Assembly (NCBI GenBank): GCA_902793995.1
Contig: CADBFP010000009.1
Span: forward strand, 1-64,000
Origin: an uncultured Lachnospiraceae bacterium
GTDB lineage: Bacteria; Bacillota; Clostridia; Lachnospirales; Lachnospiraceae
Length of the DNA stretch: 64,000 bases
Direction: 5' to 3'
Shown here: positions 16,331 through 25,593 of the stretch, piece after piece
Layout: each line of letters begins with the position of its first letter
How positions within the stretch are numbered: position 1 is the first letter of the stretch
Program-made: the position numbers and the translations under genes
Notes under the pieces: generated by a model
Told to the model about the DNA's origin: nothing
What the model saw: only the letters and a program-made list of their open reading frames with translations
Databases searched by the model: none

Positions 16331-16351
16331 CCAGGGGACGCATCTCTGTCA
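16331..16351. repeat. REP-like word at a gene 3' end
   Basis: CAGGGGACGCATCTCTGTCA, closely related to 3690-3708 and, more loosely, to 794-813. All three sit directly behind minus-strand stop codons or a gene remnant. Similar words are known as REP sequences served by RAYT transposases; no such transposase is in the window. Confidence 0.5.
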
Positions 16352-18095
16352 TCATGACTGGTTCCCTGCTTTCTCGTAATCCATAAAGCGCTCCTCAAGA
16401 TAGCTTTTCCACTCAAGCATTAAATCATCCATACTCTTGTCCGTCAGACGTGACAAATCGTGATGGACCAGGAAATAGTCCAGAACCGCCCGCTCACCAA
16501 AACATTTGATAAGGTAGTCGATAAAAGCGGATCCCGCAGAATAGGGTTCATCATACACGGAATAACCGTAGAAATAGGTTTTCAAACTGCTATAATCTGC
16601 GGAATCATGGACAGGATCAAACCTTCTTCCCAAAGAATCTAAAAAGCGTTTAGAGACACTTTTCATTTCTGCCCCGCAGTCCTTTCCGGCTTCCACAATA
16701 CACACATATAGGGCGTTGGAATACTCCGAGAAACGCGTTTCATAATAACTTGCTATTCCCTCAATAATCCAGCGAGTAGATGTTTTCAGCTTTGAATAAG
16801 TCAACGAATGGATATACTCGTGTGCAAGTCGGGGTAAGGTTGACAGGTATACTTGATGCTGATGGGGATTATAATATCCGGCATTTGTCATTCCAGCATG
16901 ATTTACCAGAAAGACAGGAAGGTGGTTCTTATTGGGATACGGACTGAAAAAAAGCTGATACTGCTTCATCTCCAGTCTTAAGTGTTCGAACAAATTCTTA
17001 TAGGCCTTATAGGATGTGCCACCTCGAATAATCTCGTAATGCAAATCTCTCCAACCACTGATATCGTAAAAATGGTCCCAGTCCTTATCCGACCAATCCC
17101 TTTCTGTATAGAAAGTGGCGTGCTCACAACGCAGGATATGGGAATAGGTGGTGCCGCCCATGGCATACAACAACGGACTCAGCTTCGGCTCCACGCCGCA
17201 GTTTTTATAGTGCTCTGCCAGGGCTGCTCTCGCGGTCTCCGCCGTTTCCAACTGTCCGCTCTTTTCCAGCAGATCCTGATAAACTTCATGGCCCTGTTGC
17301 GCCACATAGGTAGAGGCAAAATCCAGGGCGATGGCCTTGTTGTTGTTCAATTTCTCCTCGTCACAAAAATCCGGGCTGAAGCATAAAAGATTAAGATCAT
17401 AATAATCCCAGTCCTCCGGATAGCTGGCTTCCGGGATGGCTTCTCCAAAAAGCAGGCCGGCATAGCCATAGGCCATTCCGTAGTTGGCAAACTCGCCGTA
17501 AGCAGCCAGCAGCACGGCGGTCAGATAATCTATATCGCTCATGTGGCCCATGCGGCAGTACAGACTGCCATTTTCCACATAAGTATGTTTCATTTTCACC
17601 ACATAGTAAAAGCAAATGCGGAACTCCCTCGTGATACCTGCTTTTATCAGCAGCTCTTCCGTAAAGCGAATCCGCTCCCTGCAATCCGCCTCCGGGATAT
17701 TTGTATCGAAGCAGTAGCTTCGGCCATTTACGCTAAATGTTTGCATCTGACGGGAAACAGAGAAGTCCTCGAAATCACTTTTTCTCGCGAAAACTAATTT
17801 TCTCGCTCGTATATTCCAGATTGGAAAAATCTGTTGTCAGGGCAGGGTCGCTTTCTCCTGATGTCTGCGTGGTGCTTTCCTCCACCGCCGGGGTACTGCT
17901 TTCCGCCAATGTCTGGGCGGGACTTTCTTTCACCTCCGTGCTTAAAAGCGTTTCCGCCTGAGGCTGCGTGATTTCCGTCTGTGCCCCAGCCGTCTCCACC
18001 GGTGGCGTGGTCACGGCTTCCATCTGTTGCCCGCAGGCACACAAAAGGAACAGACTAATCAAAAGCAGTAAAAACCTGTTTTTGGGCATACTCAT
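16352..18095 (-). pseudogene. frameshifted lipoprotein with gluzincin-type HExxH domain
   Basis: Two adjacent reading frames make one gene. The N-terminal 106 codons (18095-17775) have a lipoprotein signal (LLCAC), a Ser/Thr/Glu linker and SDPALTTDFSNLEY, then run into TGA. The remaining 464 codons continue in another frame (DFEDFSVSRQMQT just before position 17746), exactly where the intact paralogue at 18149-19906 continues. One base added or lost around 17775 explains it. The C-terminal part has HEYIH and, 19 residues later, WIIEGIASYYE, a gluzincin-type zinc metallopeptidase pattern. The family is unknown to me. It could be a real pseudogene, phase variation or a sequencing error. Confidence 0.7.
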
Positions 18096-18148
18096 TATCC
18101 CTCCTCAAATTCAAGATTTCTCGCTCTGCGGGCGGCTGGATGCGCCTT

Positions 18149-19906
18149 TTATTCGACTGCCTCCCCCGCTTTTTTGTAGTCCTTAAACCGTTCCTCAAGG
18201 GATTCTTTCCACGCCCGGGTCAATTCCTCCAGACTGTCTTCCGAAAGCCTTTTCAAATCATGGTGATCAAAAAGATAATCCAAAACCTCTCTTTCGCCAA
18301 AGCGCCTGCACAGATATGTCATGAAGGAAATTGCTCCCTCATAAGACCTAAGCTTATCGATATCATATGAATCTTTGAAATACGTAATCCAAGAACTGTA
18401 GTCATGCCAGTCCAGCGCAGAATCGTACGGGCGTTTCAGCAATTTGTAATACTGCCCAACTGGTTTTTCGATCATTTCAGGATGTCTTTCCAAACTCAAC
18501 AGCTCATTATAGTCTTCGTTGAAAAAACGAGAATATCTGTTCACAAGATAATTGACAATGCCTTCGATCTGCCAAAAAGAAGGATCCGCCCCTAAAGAAT
18601 GCCTCGTAATTGAGTGAAGATACTCTTCAGAAAAAACATACAAATGGGTCATATAGATTTGATGTTTCACCCCATCGTGGTATCCATCAGGGCCTGTTCT
18701 GCTATTTCTGATGTTCTTAACAAAAAAAGCTTTAAGTTCGTTATTATATGGGTAAAGATTAAGAAAACTTTGATAAAGATGCATTTCCTCCCGGAGACAT
18801 TCAAAAACACAGGCCACCGTGTGGTAGTCCTCATGCAGATAGGTCTCGGGATAATTCAGCCAGCCTTCCTCCCGGCGAACCGCACAATCTTTTCCCATGT
18901 AGATAAATGCGTACTCGCAGCGGACAATATAATCATAGCTTTGGCCGCCCATGGCGTACAGAACGGGACTTAACACAGGGCTCACCCCCCTGGTTTTATA
19001 GTGATGTAAAAGCGCCTCTCTGGCAGCATTCGCCTCTTCTGCCTTGCCGCTTTCTTCCAGAAGATTCTTATAAGCAGCGTGACCCTTTTGCGCCACATAT
19101 TCCGCGGCAAAATCCAGAGCAATGGCCTTTGCATTTTCCGCATCCTCCTCACTGCTGAACTTAGGAAGAAAGCACAGATAATTCAGGTCATAATAATCCC
19201 AGCCCACCAGGTATTTCGCTTCCGGGATTTCTTCTCCCAAGAGCAAGCCGGCATAACCGTAGGCCATTCCATAATTGGCAAACTCGCCGTAAGCGGCTAT
19301 TAATACCGCCGTCATATATTCCAAATCACTCATGGCGGACATACGGCCATACAGACTGCCGTCTTCAATATAAGTGTGTTTTACAATGCTATACAGGCAG
19401 ATACGAAACTCCCTGGTGATTCCGGCATTTATCAACAACTCCTCCGTAAAACGAATGCGCTCTGTGCAATCTGCTTCCGGCAGGGATAATTCGAAACAGT
19501 ATTGCCGGCCGTTCACTGTTACCGTCCGCATTTTGCGGGTAACGGAAAAGTACTCGTAATCATTTGGCTGCTCGCTGAATGTGATTTTTTTCTCTTGGTA
19601 TTCCAGATTGGAAAAATCCGTTGTCAGGGCAGGGTCACTTTCTCCTGATGTCTGCGTCATATTTTCCCCTACCTCTGGGGTGCTGCTTTCCGGGACGGCG
19701 CTTGAAGGTGTGCTTTTCTCCGCTGTTTGAACCCTACTTTCCTCTGTTGCAAGGAGCTGTGCAGAACTTGCAGTTTCAGAGGAAGAAGACTCTGAAATCA
19801 CACTGGAATCCTTCACCTGATTGCCTTCGCAGGCGCCAAGAACAACGCAGCAATAAAGCAACAACATGCAGATTATAAGAGCGATACATTTGTTTTTCTT
19901 TGCCAC
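18149..19906 (-). CDS. paralogous lipoprotein with degenerate metallopeptidase motif
   Basis: A 585-aa lipoprotein paralogous to its frameshifted neighbour along the whole length. GTG at 19906 is chosen because GAGG lies 8 bases upstream and gives a compact signal peptide ending LGAC; a TTG ten codons earlier is the alternative. A linker rich in Ser/Thr (about residues 30-100) follows. Where the neighbour has HEYIH this protein has EEYLH, so the first zinc-binding His is lost although the later IEG motif remains. It therefore probably lacks peptidase activity and may be a binding protein. About 53 bp separate it from the next gene downstream on the same strand. Confidence 0.75.
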   Translation of the reverse strand: MAKKNKCIALIICMLLLYCCVVLGACEGNQVKDSSVISESSSSETASSAQLLATEESRVQTAEKSTPSSAVPESSTPEVGENMTQTSGESDPALTTDFSNLEYQEKKITFSEQPNDYEYFSVTRKMRTVTVNGRQYCFELSLPEADCTERIRFTEELLINAGITREFRICLYSIVKHTYIEDGSLYGRMSAMSDLEYMTAVLIAAYGEFANYGMAYGYAGLLLGEEIPEAKYLVGWDYYDLNYLCFLPKFSSEEDAENAKAIALDFAAEYVAQKGHAAYKNLLEESGKAEEANAAREALLHHYKTRGVSPVLSPVLYAMGGQSYDYIVRCEYAFIYMGKDCAVRREEGWLNYPETYLHEDYHTVACVFECLREEMHLYQSFLNLYPYNNELKAFFVKNIRNSRTGPDGYHDGVKHQIYMTHLYVFSEEYLHSITRHSLGADPSFWQIEGIVNYLVNRYSRFFNEDYNELLSLERHPEMIEKPVGQYYKLLKRPYDSALDWHDYSSWITYFKDSYDIDKLRSYEGAISFMTYLCRRFGEREVLDYLFDHHDLKRLSEDSLEELTRAWKESLEERFKDYKKAGEAVE

Positions 19907-19951
19907 TTTTCCATCCTCACTTCGTTTGGAACTCAAAATCTAAATGCCGGT

Positions 19952-20324
19952 TTATATTGCTGGAAACAGCTGTCTTTCCTTGTAGATTCCGCATACCGGT
20001 GTCATGATATCATTTTCCGCACCGAAATTGTTCAGCACACAGCCTCCGCTGCATATATATTTCATAGGACAACTGCGACATTCCTTTAAGGAAAAGATAT
20101 TTCGATTGGCAAGTATGCGGCACTTTTCCAAATCAATTTCATTGGTCAAATAGTTTGCAATGATACCCGTATCCTTTCCAAGGCACACACCAATGTACTT
20201 CTCCATTCGGTTCAAACACTAAGGGAATGGATTTCGAAACATTGCAGCACATTACACGAGGATTATACCTTTCGTTAAATGATCGATCAATAATGCTCTG
20301 GAAACGAGAAAGTTCCGGAAACAC
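19952..20324 (-). pseudogene. radical SAM SPASM-domain fragment, frameshifted
   Basis: The minus strand encodes the C-terminal part of a radical SAM maturase: NGEVHWCVP in one frame, then LGKDTGIIANYLT...CRSCPMKYICSGGC in another, with the frame change inside a GTGTGTGCCTTGG stretch near 20175. The CxxCxxxxxCxxxC spacing is the auxiliary [4Fe-4S] SPASM/Twitch pattern. The radical SAM core with CxxxCxxC is absent upstream, so it is a remnant. Its former peptide or sulfatase substrate cannot be told; the two lipoprotein genes downstream are next to it but need not be related. Confidence 0.6.
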
Positions 20325-20348
20325 CGTAAATACAATTGATAAGCCCCC

Positions 20349-20894
20349 TTACGAAGGGCTTTCCCTCCTCGCCGGACAGTTCCCCGCAAAACAGCTCCGG
20401 CAGCGGCTGAGACTCCCCTCCTCCGGATGGAAGTTGATCCCCACGATCCGGGTGGTGGTAGCCGCATCCTCCTCTACCCCCTCCCAGGCATAGGGATAAT
20501 GAGGCGTCAGGATGGCCCCCGCCTCCCGCAGCATCTTTTCCTTATGGTCCAGATAGGATTCCACCAGGGCTTCCAGCCGCTCCGCCGCCAGGCCCCGGCG
20601 GAGAATGGCCGTCTCCGGCTCCCCCTCTTCTTCCGCCATTTCCCGGAAAGCCTCCCCCAGCCGGGCGGTAAAGATAATCACCGCATCACAGCCGGCCAGC
20701 GTTTCTTTCAGAGGATCCTCCCCCAGGATACTAAACGGTCTGTTCCGCTCCGTGATTTTGTAATCCAGCAGGGCCTCCGCGGTTTTGCGGATTTCTTCAT
20801 ACAGCTGCTGCTCCTCCGGGGAAGGATTTTGCATGGCAGAGCGGCGTAGCACCTCCTGCCGGTTAATGGGGATTATGCGAAACGGTAAGGGCAT
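20349..20894 (-). CDS. MetH-activation-domain-like protein
   Basis: A 181-aa soluble protein. The pattern of the middle part (AVIIFTARLGEAFREM ... LRRGLAAERLEALVESYLD) and a C-terminal CxxCxxxxC (SRCRSCFAGNCPAR) resemble the short clostridial proteins annotated as vitamin B12-dependent methionine synthase activation domain. The assignment is tentative. Those proteins help reactivate cobalamin-bound methionine synthase or serve corrinoid methyltransferases. GAAAGGAGAAAG precedes the start. It lies just behind the terminator of the catabolic operon, so is probably transcribed separately. Confidence 0.5.
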   Translation of the reverse strand: MPLPFRIIPINRQEVLRRSAMQNPSPEEQQLYEEIRKTAEALLDYKITERNRPFSILGEDPLKETLAGCDAVIIFTARLGEAFREMAEEEGEPETAILRRGLAAERLEALVESYLDHKEKMLREAGAILTPHYPYAWEGVEEDAATTTRIVGINFHPEEGSLSRCRSCFAGNCPARRESPS

Positions 20895-20911
20895 AACTTC
20901 TTTCTCCTTTC

Positions 20912-20938
20912 AAAAAGGGCGGGCTTGGTGGCCCGCCC
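20912..20938 (-). terminator. terminator of the catabolic operon
   Basis: On the minus strand GGGCGGGC-CACCAA-GCCCGCCC followed by TTTTTG. It lies 41 bp after the stop of the last hydrolase gene and marks the operon end. Confidence 0.85.
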
Positions 20939-20978
20939 TGCTTTCATTGTAGCAGAAATCCTGATTTTTGCACCTGTT

Positions 20979-21857
20979 TTATTCTTTGAAAAAACTATAG
21001 ATATCTTCCGCCAATCGATCCGGGCAATCTACTAAAGGCGAATGGCCGCAGTTTTCATAAGCAATCAGCCGGGCTTTGTCTCCCAGGGCTGCTGCATTCT
21101 CCTGCACCATATAAGGCGGCACCACCATATCCTTGTCACCGCTGGTGAAGGCGCAGGGACATGCCACCTTTTGGATACTGCCGTCTCCGGGGCCGTAAGG
21201 GCCTTCTTCCGGGGACATATTGAAGCTGGCCAGAGCCCAGTCCAAATCCACCAGGCAGCGCTGCTTTAAGGTTTCCGGAATCCACAGGGCGGACTGCTCC
21301 GGGGCAGGCTGATGCACCGGATAAATGCTGGCCTTCCAAATGGCGTCCATAGCCGCCGCATTTTTTGTGGCAAAAATGGGCAGCATGGGAGCCACCTGCA
21401 GGGGATCCTGCGCCATGGCCTCTTTGCTTTCATAGGGCCGGCCCGTGCTTTGGAAGGCAGCATCCTTTTGGAAAATGGGATAGCCCTTATGCCCTGCCCC
21501 CTCAATGGCGAAAAGCTTTTTCACCTTTTCGGGGTGCCGGGCGGCCAACTCCAGGGCAATGCCCCCGCCGGTGGACCAGCCCACTACATAGGCGGCCGGC
21601 AGATCCAACACTTCCATAAACAGATTCACATCCTCCGCCAGTTCTCCCAGAGAATCGAAAGGTTCGTGGTAAGTGCTGTCTCCGAAGCCCCTAAGGTCCG
21701 GGGCTATCAGGCGGAAACCCGCCGCCAGCCGTTCAAAAAGAGGCGTAAAATGCAGGGAGGAGGACATGTTGCCGTGGAGCAGCAAAACCGCCTCGCCCCG
21801 TCCCCGGTCCAGATAAGCCAGGGTTTCTTTGCCGATGTTGATGTGTTGCTTTTCCAT
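20979..21857 (-). CDS. alpha/beta hydrolase
   Basis: A 292-aa alpha/beta-fold hydrolase, cytoplasmic (no signal). The oxyanion region LLHGNMSSS, PDLRGFGDS and nucleophile elbow GWSTGG (Ser near 107) are clear; the catalytic His is probably in NCGHSP near residue 269. A cap domain spans about 130-210. The closest recognisable types are enol-lactonase, esterase and PHA-depolymerase-like enzymes; substrate unknown. It is the last gene of the operon running from 30856. About 110 bp containing two hairpins separate it from the upstream hydrolase gene. Confidence 0.8.
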   Translation of the reverse strand: MEKQHINIGKETLAYLDRGRGEAVLLLHGNMSSSLHFTPLFERLAAGFRLIAPDLRGFGDSTYHEPFDSLGELAEDVNLFMEVLDLPAAYVVGWSTGGGIALELAARHPEKVKKLFAIEGAGHKGYPIFQKDAAFQSTGRPYESKEAMAQDPLQVAPMLPIFATKNAAAMDAIWKASIYPVHQPAPEQSALWIPETLKQRCLVDLDWALASFNMSPEEGPYGPGDGSIQKVACPCAFTSGDKDMVVPPYMVQENAAALGDKARLIAYENCGHSPLVDCPDRLAEDIYSFFKE

Positions 21858-21876
21858 ATCGTCATCCTTTCTTTGC

Positions 21877-21948
21877 GGGTCGATGTGGGCATCGACCCCT
21901 ACTGGATTGCAGCAAGTCGCCCCCTGTCAGCTTTGCTGACATCCTGCC
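21877..21948. repeat. intergenic palindromes between the two hydrolase genes
   Basis: GGGTCGATG/CATCGACCC followed by CTACT (21877-21903), then TGTCAGC-TTT-GCTGACA (about 21927-21943). The first belongs to the CCCCTAC-ending palindrome family seen elsewhere in the window. Confidence 0.5.
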
Positions 21949-21965
21949 CCCACAGGGCTTCCTTT

Positions 21966-22799
21966 TTACGGGTGTATCTCTTCATCCCCCAGACCGGCAA
22001 AACCGGCAATCAATCCGGCAAAGGCCTCGGGAAACTCGTACATGGAGGCATGGCCGCTGCCCCGGATCACCACATGGGAACTGTTTTTGATCCCTTTGTG
22101 CAGCAGTTCCTGCTCCGTCACCGGCACCAGGGCGTCCTCCGAGCTGGAAAGAATCAGGGTAGGGCACTGAATCTCCCCCAGCCTGTCTTCCACATTATAA
22201 TGCCGGGAGCTGTCTGTCAAGCGGATCATCCGCTCCAGCACTTCTTTCTGGGAGAAATACGCCACCAGAGTTTCCTCCCGCTGCTCCATCCAGGCCGCCT
22301 GGGCCTCAAAAAAATGGGTGGAATAAATCACCGGTATGGCGGTGAGGTAATAGCTCCGGCCGTTGCCGCTTTTAGCCACCTCATTCCAGCCGTCTCCCAC
22401 ATTCCGCAGCCAGGAGGAGGTGCGGGCGGCACTGTTGGCTAAAATCAGCCTTTTTACCCGCTCCGGGAAGGCCAGGGCCGCCTGAAGGGCCACATTGCCC
22501 CCATAGGAAAGGCCCGCCAGCACAAAGCGGCCGACTCCCATCTCCGCCTCCAGCTGCCGGAAAAGAGCTCCCAGCAGCTGAATCTGAATCTGATGGTCAT
22601 AACCCGGCCCCAGCCGCTCGCTCCGGCCCTGGTCAAAGAAATCCACCAGCACCAGGCGGTTGTTCCGGGACAGGGCCGGGATGAAATTGGTCCAGCTGTT
22701 GGTGGTCATCATGATGCCGTTCAGCAGAATCAAAACTTCCCCGGCCTGTCCGTGGATTTCATAATATATTTTCTTCCCATCCAAATATAGTTCGCTCAT
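21966..22799 (-). CDS. alpha/beta hydrolase
   Basis: A 277-aa alpha/beta-fold hydrolase. ILLNGIMMTT forms the oxyanion loop and GLSYGG near residue 101 the nucleophile elbow. An acid in SSEDALVP and His in GSGHASM complete a plausible triad. It has no signal peptide. It is only distantly related to the other hydrolase of the operon and has a different cap. It starts 10 bases after the CoA-transferase stop and is therefore co-transcribed. Thioesterase, lactonase and C-C hydrolase activities are all possible. Confidence 0.8.
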   Translation of the reverse strand: MSELYLDGKKIYYEIHGQAGEVLILLNGIMMTTNSWTNFIPALSRNNRLVLVDFFDQGRSERLGPGYDHQIQIQLLGALFRQLEAEMGVGRFVLAGLSYGGNVALQAALAFPERVKRLILANSAARTSSWLRNVGDGWNEVAKSGNGRSYYLTAIPVIYSTHFFEAQAAWMEQREETLVAYFSQKEVLERMIRLTDSSRHYNVEDRLGEIQCPTLILSSSEDALVPVTEQELLHKGIKNSSHVVIRGSGHASMYEFPEAFAGLIAGFAGLGDEEIHP

Positions 22800-22809
22800 A
22801 CTTTTCCTT

Positions 22810-24117
22810 TTATGCCCAGAGAATCCCCAGCCGCTTTGCCTCCTCCGTCAGTGCCTCCCGGAATTTGGGATGGGCCACGGAGATAATCAGCCGGGCCCTT
22901 TCGTCCAGGGCCGTCCCCCGCAGATTCACGGCGCCGTACTCCGTTACCAGCCAGTCCACATCATTGCGGGACAAGGACACCGCCGCCCCGGGCTTTAACT
23001 GGGTCACAATCTTGGACACCTCTTCCTTTTCCCCGGTGGCGGGATTTTTCACCATGGCGGTGGAATACAGGGCGATAATGGACCGCCCGTTCTTGGAATC
23101 CTGAGCCCCGATGGCGGTGTCCGCCTGGCCCCCGGTACCGGAAAACTGTCTTGAACCGATGCTCTCGGAGCAGCACTGGCCGGTAATATCCACCTCAATG
23201 GTGGTATTGATGGACACCTGATTGTCGTTTTGGGCAATGGTGGCGGGATTGTTCACCCAGGCTCCGTCCATAATCATCACAGAAGGGTTATCGTCGATAA
23301 AATCATACAGTTCCTGGGTGCCCATGGCAAAGGCCGCCACCATTTTCCCGGGATGCAGCTGTTTCTTTTTCCCGGTGATGACCCCGGCCTTGGCCAGGCG
23401 CATCATGCCCGTGGTAATCATTTCCGTATGGATGCCCAGATCCTTTTTCTCCATCAGGCTTTCCGCCACCGCATTGGGGATACCCCCGATACCCAGCTGC
23501 AGGCAGTCGCCGTCCTTTATCATATCCGCAATCAGCTTGCCGATGAGCCGGTCCTTCTCATTGGGCTCCACATCCGGCAGCTCCGGCATGGGATAGTCCA
23601 CCTGCACCAGATAATCCACATCGTCCACATGCACCTGCACGTCTCCGTGGGTGCGGGGGGCGTTGGGGTTGACTTCCAGAATCAGCAGCTTCGCTTCCCG
23701 CATGCAGCGGGTCTCGTAGGTATTGCTGGTGGACAGGGACACATAGCCATGGGCGTCCGGCGCGGAGCAAAGGCCCACATAAATGTCCGGCGTCCGGTGG
23801 CACAGCCGCTTAAAAGCCGCCAGATGCAGGTGGTTGGGGATATAACTGATGCGGCAGCCCGCCTCCGCCGCCTTCCGGAGGGCCGGGGTATAAAACCAGC
23901 CCTCGGTGATAAAGCTTTCCTTATAGGCGGGGTTGACGGAATACTCGTAAGATGTCATAGGCAGACAGTTGGTCACCGTCACATCCTTCACCCGGTCCGC
24001 AATGGTATGCAGATTGGTCATAAATTCCCGGCCCTCGGCGGCGCCCAGAGCGGTGATGATGAAATCACCGCTCTTCACCTGCGCCAGGGCCTCCTGGATT
24101 GTAATATACTTTCCCAT
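22810..24117 (-). CDS. acetyl-CoA hydrolase/CoA-transferase family protein
   Basis: A 435-aa class I-type CoA-transferase of the acetyl-CoA hydrolase / 4-hydroxybutyrate CoA-transferase family, which moves CoA between acyl-CoA and acetate through a glutamyl-CoA thioester. The two-domain organisation is complete. The GIGGIPNAVAESL and GTGGQADTAIGA segments are the usual CoA-binding loops; the catalytic Glu is expected near VDITGQCCSESIG. It lies in the TetR-controlled operon between the substrate-binding protein and the hydrolases and probably activates or releases the transported acid. A second, different member lies at 56723-58045. Confidence 0.88.
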   Translation of the reverse strand: MGKYITIQEALAQVKSGDFIITALGAAEGREFMTNLHTIADRVKDVTVTNCLPMTSYEYSVNPAYKESFITEGWFYTPALRKAAEAGCRISYIPNHLHLAAFKRLCHRTPDIYVGLCSAPDAHGYVSLSTSNTYETRCMREAKLLILEVNPNAPRTHGDVQVHVDDVDYLVQVDYPMPELPDVEPNEKDRLIGKLIADMIKDGDCLQLGIGGIPNAVAESLMEKKDLGIHTEMITTGMMRLAKAGVITGKKKQLHPGKMVAAFAMGTQELYDFIDDNPSVMIMDGAWVNNPATIAQNDNQVSINTTIEVDITGQCCSESIGSRQFSGTGGQADTAIGAQDSKNGRSIIALYSTAMVKNPATGEKEEVSKIVTQLKPGAAVSLSRNDVDWLVTEYGAVNLRGTALDERARLIISVAHPKFREALTEEAKRLGILWA

Positions 24118-24138
24118 AGGAGCACCTCTGTTTCTATT

Positions 24139-25572
24139 TTACCGCTTTCCCCACACTTCGTCCAGAGACATAATGCCGGAAACTTCCACCAGATCCCGGA
24201 TACCGGTGGTTTCGTTCACCGTCAGGGAAATGGTATTTAAGGCCAGGGACGTGACCCCAAGACGGTCGCCCTTCGCATAATTGATGTCGCCGCCCATGGG
24301 AATGTGGAAAGGCACTTCCTCGCAAACGGCAATGTAATTCTCCCAGGTCAGCTCCTGATTCTTGGCTTTCAGCTGCTCCAGGCCGTGGACAAAGAGTTTG
24401 GCAGCCACATAACCGGCCATGGCATAGGAGTTGGTGGCATAGGTGTTGGCTGCTTCAATGCCGTTGGCCGCTTCCCAGGCCATCTGCACCGTGGCAAATT
24501 CCATCATTTCCGCATAACCCTGCTCCGTGGTCACATCCAGCCAGGCAGTGGCATACACGGGGCGTTCCTCCGTCACGGAGCCGTTTTCCACCAGCTCATT
24601 CAGGAAGGTGGCGGAGGCGGATACATAGGAGGTGATTACCTTGGCGTTGTAGTTGATATCACGCATGGAAACCATGGCGGTCTGGAAAGGCGCCTGGTTC
24701 ATGCAGGCGATGACCACATCGCAGCCGGAGTTTTTCAGCACCGTCAAAGCGGTGGAGTATTCCGTGGCAGAGGGATCCACTTCCTGATACACAATATCAA
24801 AGCTGCCCTCTTCCGCCTGGCGCTTTACCCCCGCCAGGAGGCCGGCACCGGCATCGTCGGTGGTGGCAATCACGCCGATCTTCTTGCCGCCTAAGCCCGC
24901 GCCGTCAGTCTCGGAAGCCAGAGCCCGGGCCAGCAGCACCCGGCCCTCCGCATTGTAAATGGGCTGCACCGGGAATACGCAGGCATTCTTGCCCGTGGCG
25001 CCTTCCTGATACAGTTCGGAAATACCGGTGGCGGCATACATCATGGGAATGCCTACGCTCTTGATGTAATCCAGGGTAGCGCCCACGGTATTGGTGCCAA
25101 AGTGGCCCACCAGGGCAAAGACTTTGTCATCTTCCACCAGGGTCTTGGTGTAGGTTAAGCCCTGGGCCGCATCGAAGCCGTCATCGTAATGCTTCAGCTC
25201 GATCTTCTTGCCGTTAAAGCCGCCGGCATCGTTATAAGCCTTGAACACCGCTTCCATACCTGCATTGAAGGGAACGCCTACGGCGGCAAAGGCCCCGGAG
25301 GTGGCGGCGGTATTGCCTACATAAATGGTATCGTCCGTGACGCCCTGCACGGTACCTGCCGGGGCAGGAACCGCGGTAGTATCCGCTGCCGCCGTGGTGG
25401 TGTCCGCCGGCTTCGCCGTAGTGGTGTCCGCCGGCTTCGCCGTGGTGGTATCCGCCGGCTTCGCCGTGGTGGTTGCCGGCGCCGCTGTGGTGGGGGTAGT
25501 CCCGCCGCCGCAGGCTGCCAGAGACGCTGTCATGGCCAGCGCCAGGATGGCCGCTAAAATACGCTTTTTCAT
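24139..25572 (-). CDS. branched-chain amino acid/organic acid ABC substrate-binding lipoprotein (LivJ-like)
   Basis: A 477-aa lipoprotein, type I periplasmic binding protein (PF13458-like). The signal ends in LAAC, then a Thr/Ala-rich linker that includes three tandem copies of an 8-residue unit (DTTTAKPA), encoded by 24-bp repeats near 25390-25475. The binding domain starts at about residue 75 (VTDDTIYVGNTAATSGAFAA). The second ATG (25572) is preferred: AAGGAG is 7 bases upstream of it but only 1 base from the first. It follows livF by 21 bp; a single transporter set lies in this operon. The ligand could be an aromatic or aliphatic acid rather than leucine. Confidence 0.88.
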   Translation of the reverse strand: MKKRILAAILALAMTASLAACGGGTTPTTAAPATTTAKPADTTTAKPADTTTAKPADTTTAAADTTAVPAPAGTVQGVTDDTIYVGNTAATSGAFAAVGVPFNAGMEAVFKAYNDAGGFNGKKIELKHYDDGFDAAQGLTYTKTLVEDDKVFALVGHFGTNTVGATLDYIKSVGIPMMYAATGISELYQEGATGKNACVFPVQPIYNAEGRVLLARALASETDGAGLGGKKIGVIATTDDAGAGLLAGVKRQAEEGSFDIVYQEVDPSATEYSTALTVLKNSGCDVVIACMNQAPFQTAMVSMRDINYNAKVITSYVSASATFLNELVENGSVTEERPVYATAWLDVTTEQGYAEMMEFATVQMAWEAANGIEAANTYATNSYAMAGYVAAKLFVHGLEQLKAKNQELTWENYIAVCEEVPFHIPMGGDINYAKGDRLGVTSLALNTISLTVNETTGIRDLVEVSGIMSLDEVWGKR

Positions 25573-25593
25573 AATCATACTCCTTTTTCTTTT

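Noticed and set aside
17770..17785. Programmed frameshift at the A-run (GAGAAAAAGTGA) in the metallopeptidase-like gene
   Set aside because: The downstream frame is +1 (or -2), while the A-run would favour -1 slippage; no stimulatory structure seen. An indel or sequencing error is simpler.
20939..20978. Promoter of the MetH-activation-like gene reading through the upstream terminator
   Set aside because: A TACAAT is present but no acceptable -35 at normal spacing.
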